Below the pieces are notes generated by a model that did not search any database, was not told the origin of the DNA, and saw only the letters and a list, made by a program, of their open reading frames with translations. Positions 63,158 through 64,000 of a stretch of 64,000 nucleotides of DNA are shown here, piece after piece. This DNA is from Deltaproteobacteria bacterium (GTDB lineage Bacteria; Myxococcota_A; UBA796; UBA2385). Numbering within the stretch: position 1 is the first letter of the stretch; each line of letters starts with the position of its first letter. The stretch is from assembly GCA_018401435.1 (NCBI GenBank), contig JAGYJW010000005.1:62001-126000 (forward strand), given 5' to 3'. The position numbers were made by a program, and so were the translations under genes.

Positions 63158-64000
63158 CTAGCGCGCCGCGTACTGGAAGCGCCCGTCGTCCATCCACATC
63201 ACGCCCCGCAAGGCGCCCGACAGGCGCTGGCTGACCTCCTTCTCGCGCTCGGGGGGTGCCAGCCGCACCAGCATCTCCACCACGTGTTCGGGCAAGCAGC
63301 CCGCCAGGCCGGCAACCACCGACCGCCCCGCGTCCACCAGGCGCAAGGCCCAGAGCAGGCTGTCGGCATCTGGCAGGTCGGTGGCCACCACCACGTCGGC
63401 GTCGCCATTCAGCGCGGCCGCCAGCCCCGCCGGAAAGTCCGGCACATCCACGCCAATCTCGCGTTGCGCCACCATCGCGCTGTTGTCGCGGTGCAGGTAT
63501 TCCAGCGGGCTCTCCAGGCTCACCAGGTGGCCCCGCTGGGATTGGTTGTAGCCATCGATGAGGGCGGCGATCAGCTTCATGCGGTCGCCCCGACCGGTGA
63601 CCACCATCAATCCGGGCCTCCCAAAGACCGCCTTCAAGGCACCGTTTGGAATCTCCAACTCGGCGAGTGTGGGCGGCTGCAGCACCATGCGGTGGATGAC
63701 GATGCCCAGGGTGCCCCGCTGCCGGTACATCGACGCCCGAAAGCGCCCCTCGGCTTGCAGACCAAAGCCAACCGACAGATCGGTGATGCCCGCCAGGGGC
63801 TCCTCGCGCCCGGCCAGCTCCAACAGGGCGCGGGCCAGGGCGTGGGTGTCGGCAGGGCGCAGATCGGGCAGGCCAGTCGGGACCAGCACGCCGTCCACCC
63901 GGAAGCGGGGTTGACCCGGAACTTTCAAGTGTACGTCGGTAGCCCCGGCCTCGCGCGCGCTGCCCAACAAGGCCTTCAACCCCGACAGGTCGTAGCTGAA
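63158..64000 (-). CDS. PilT-like ATPase with degenerate nucleotide site (5' end outside window)
   Basis: At least 280 residues; the frame is open to the right edge (SYDLSGLKALLG), so the start is outside. The N-terminal PAS-like domain of PilT/PilB is recognisable (GATDVHLKVPGQPRFRVDG, IVIHRM). The Walker A loop expected after GLMVVTG reads RGDRMKLIA instead of PTGSGKST, the Asp box has ESP instead of EDP, and the Walker B Glu region reads ADVVVATDLPDADS instead of the usual VGEMRD. The arginine/His box histidine (AG.....HAI) is also altered. It should not hydrolyse ATP and may act as a structural or regulatory partner of a real pilus ATPase. Confidence 0.85.
   Translation of the reverse strand, partial: FSYDLSGLKALLGSAREAGATDVHLKVPGQPRFRVDGVLVPTGLPDLRPADTHALARALLELAGREEPLAGITDLSVGFGLQAEGRFRASMYRQRGTLGIVIHRMVLQPPTLAELEIPNGALKAVFGRPGLMVVTGRGDRMKLIAALIDGYNQSQRGHLVSLESPLEYLHRDNSAMVAQREIGVDVPDFPAGLAAALNGDADVVVATDLPDADSLLWALRLVDAGRSVVAGLAGCLPEHVVEMLVRLAPPEREKEVSQRLSGALRGVMWMDDGRFQYAAR

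Overview
The window looks like chromosomal DNA from a high-GC member of the Myxococcota (old Deltaproteobacteria). The evidence is: many secreted or lipid-anchored proteins with MopE-type metal-binding motifs and thrombospondin type 3 repeats; C-terminal tails of the MYXO-CTERM kind (a Gly-Cys motif, a hydrophobic segment, then a run of Arg), one intact and two visible only after correcting frame; several sigma-54 activators and sigma-54 promoters; a PilT-like ATPase paralogue; and dense gene packing with 4-base start/stop overlaps. No rRNA, tRNA or CRISPR array was recognised. The assignment is inference from gene style, not from a marker gene.

Layout. 0-5 kb: the end of a histidine kinase, a NarL-type response regulator, two lipoproteins (one behind a strong sigma-54 promoter) and a NhaR-like LysR regulator. 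5.3-9.1 kb: an isocitrate dehydrogenase with NAD-type residues translationally coupled to a CysD-like protein, a small membrane protein and a WYL regulator. 9.2-15 kb: a membrane/spermidine-synthase-like fusion, RtcB RNA ligase and its divergent activator RtcR, with a textbook sigma-54 promoter between them, then a small HEFGH putative metalloprotease. 15-29 kb: a surface and secreted region with a beta-propeller/redoxin lipoprotein, a protein with about 23 copies of a 66-bp repeat, a phosphodiester glycosidase, an N-acetylmuramoyl-L-alanine amidase and a large FG-GAP/MopE protein running into an AraC fragment. 29-33.7 kb: a bestrophin channel, an M28 peptidase, a decayed IS630 transposase, a decayed trypsin and a TadG-like protein.

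34-46 kb is an island-like block and the most interesting part. It is bounded by IS3 and IS630 relics on the left and by a TPR relic and an excisionase-like HTH protein on the right. Inside, six overlapping minus-strand genes encode two VKOR-DsbA-SUMF1 fusions (one also carrying TlpA), two more TlpA-type thioredoxins, an FG-GAP lipoprotein and a membrane-anchored helical protein. They read away from a two-component pair (membrane histidine kinase plus NtrC-type sigma-54 activator), and a near-perfect sigma-54 promoter lies between the two units. I infer a signal-controlled periplasmic disulfide-forming system for which I know no described equivalent.

46-64 kb is mostly housekeeping: SAH hydrolase divergent from an ArsR-methyltransferase resembling SahR, purM-purN, a bifunctional Rel/SpoT, guanylate kinase, a TIGR02757 protein, YicC, a solitary DNA methyltransferase, a lipoprotein, and an operon of five glycosyltransferases preceded by a PilT-like ATPase whose Walker A motif is destroyed. 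Many genes carry single-base losses in C/G runs. These look more like assembly indels than real mutations, so frameshifted genes are annotated across the shifts.
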